Below, piece by piece: positions 7,935 to 8,079 of a stretch of DNA of 8,079 bases. How positions within the stretch are numbered: position 1 is the first letter of the stretch; each line of letters begins with the position of its first letter. The stretch is from Actinomycetota bacterium (GTDB lineage Bacteria > Actinomycetota > Actinomycetes > Nanopelagicales > Nanopelagicaceae). The notes under the pieces were generated by a model. It searched no databases. It saw nothing but the letters and a program-made list of their open reading frames with translations, and had not been told where the DNA came from. The stretch is from the NCBI GenBank assembly GCA_009697555.1, contig WLQV01000038.1:1-8079 (forward strand). The letters run 5' to 3'. A program made the position numbers and the translations under genes.

Positions 7935-8079
7935 GTGACTCTCTATCGCGATGAAGCCGTTGTGCTGCGCACTCAAAAATTGGGTGAAGCAGACCGGATC
8001 GTCACTATGCTCTCTCGCGAACATGGTCGAATTCGTGGCGTTGCTAAAGGAGTTCGGCGCACCATGTCGAAATTTGGCG
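7935..8079 (+). CDS. recO: DNA repair protein RecO, N-terminal part only
   Basis: The frame from GTG at 7935 runs open for 48 codons to the right edge; the rest of the roughly 240-residue protein is outside. The visible part, [30 protein letters not shown] followed by [17 protein letters not shown], closely matches the RecO N-terminal OB-fold domain, including the typical LGEADRIV and GVAKGVRR blocks. RecO acts with RecR in the RecF pathway to load RecA on SSB-coated single-stranded DNA and to anneal strands. GTG is preferred because the YRDEAVVLR segment begins right after it, as in mycobacterial RecO. No usable ribosome site precedes it (TAGGG is only 2 bases away), which fits leaderless translation. 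The gap to leuA is 30 bases, so read-through from leuA is also possible. Confidence 0.92.
   Translation, partial: MTLYRDEAVVLRTQKLGEADRIVTMLSREHGRIRGVAKGVRRTMSKFG

Overview
The window is a compact, gene-dense stretch of about 50 % GC (estimated by eye) from what looks like an actinobacterium. The reasons are the GlnA2-type glutamine-synthetase-family protein, the actinobacterial-style LeuA and RecO, several genes that appear to be read from leaderless transcripts, and a panB/glnA2 neighbourhood that I recall from Mycobacterium and, more loosely, Streptomyces. The moderate GC and short gaps would fit a streamlined lineage such as freshwater Nanopelagicales; that placement is inference. I see no mobile element, tRNA, rRNA or CRISPR array, and no gene-free stretch longer than about 160 bases.

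Layout. Left arm, minus strand: panB (975-1793) followed by an MFS exporter-like gene that runs off the left edge (1-920); the 54-base gap suggests one transcript. A 159-base divergent intergenic region (1794-1952) carries a 16-bp tandem repeat next to the panB promoter zone. Plus strand: nadE (1953-3677), glnA2-like (3726-5033), a Gfo/Idh/MocA oxidoreductase (5069-6022), a leucine-codon leader peptide with attenuator-like RNA (6066-6159), leuA (6180-7904), and the first 145 bases of recO (7935-8079).

Function. The genes are mostly core biosynthesis: pantothenate/CoA (panB), NAD (nadE), glutamine or gamma-glutamyl-amine chemistry (glnA2), leucine (leuA) and DNA repair (recO). PanB and LeuA share the substrate 3-methyl-2-oxobutanoate, so the two genes sit at the branch between leucine and pantothenate synthesis. 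The Gfo/Idh enzyme has no assignable substrate.

The most interesting material is regulatory. It comprises a leucine attenuator whose 14-residue leader peptide seems to start at the first base of the RNA, four starts that share the same 6-base gap between a -10-like hexamer and the start codon, a GlnR-like box before glnA2, and the 16-bp repeats between panB and nadE. I found no wholly unknown gene system here.
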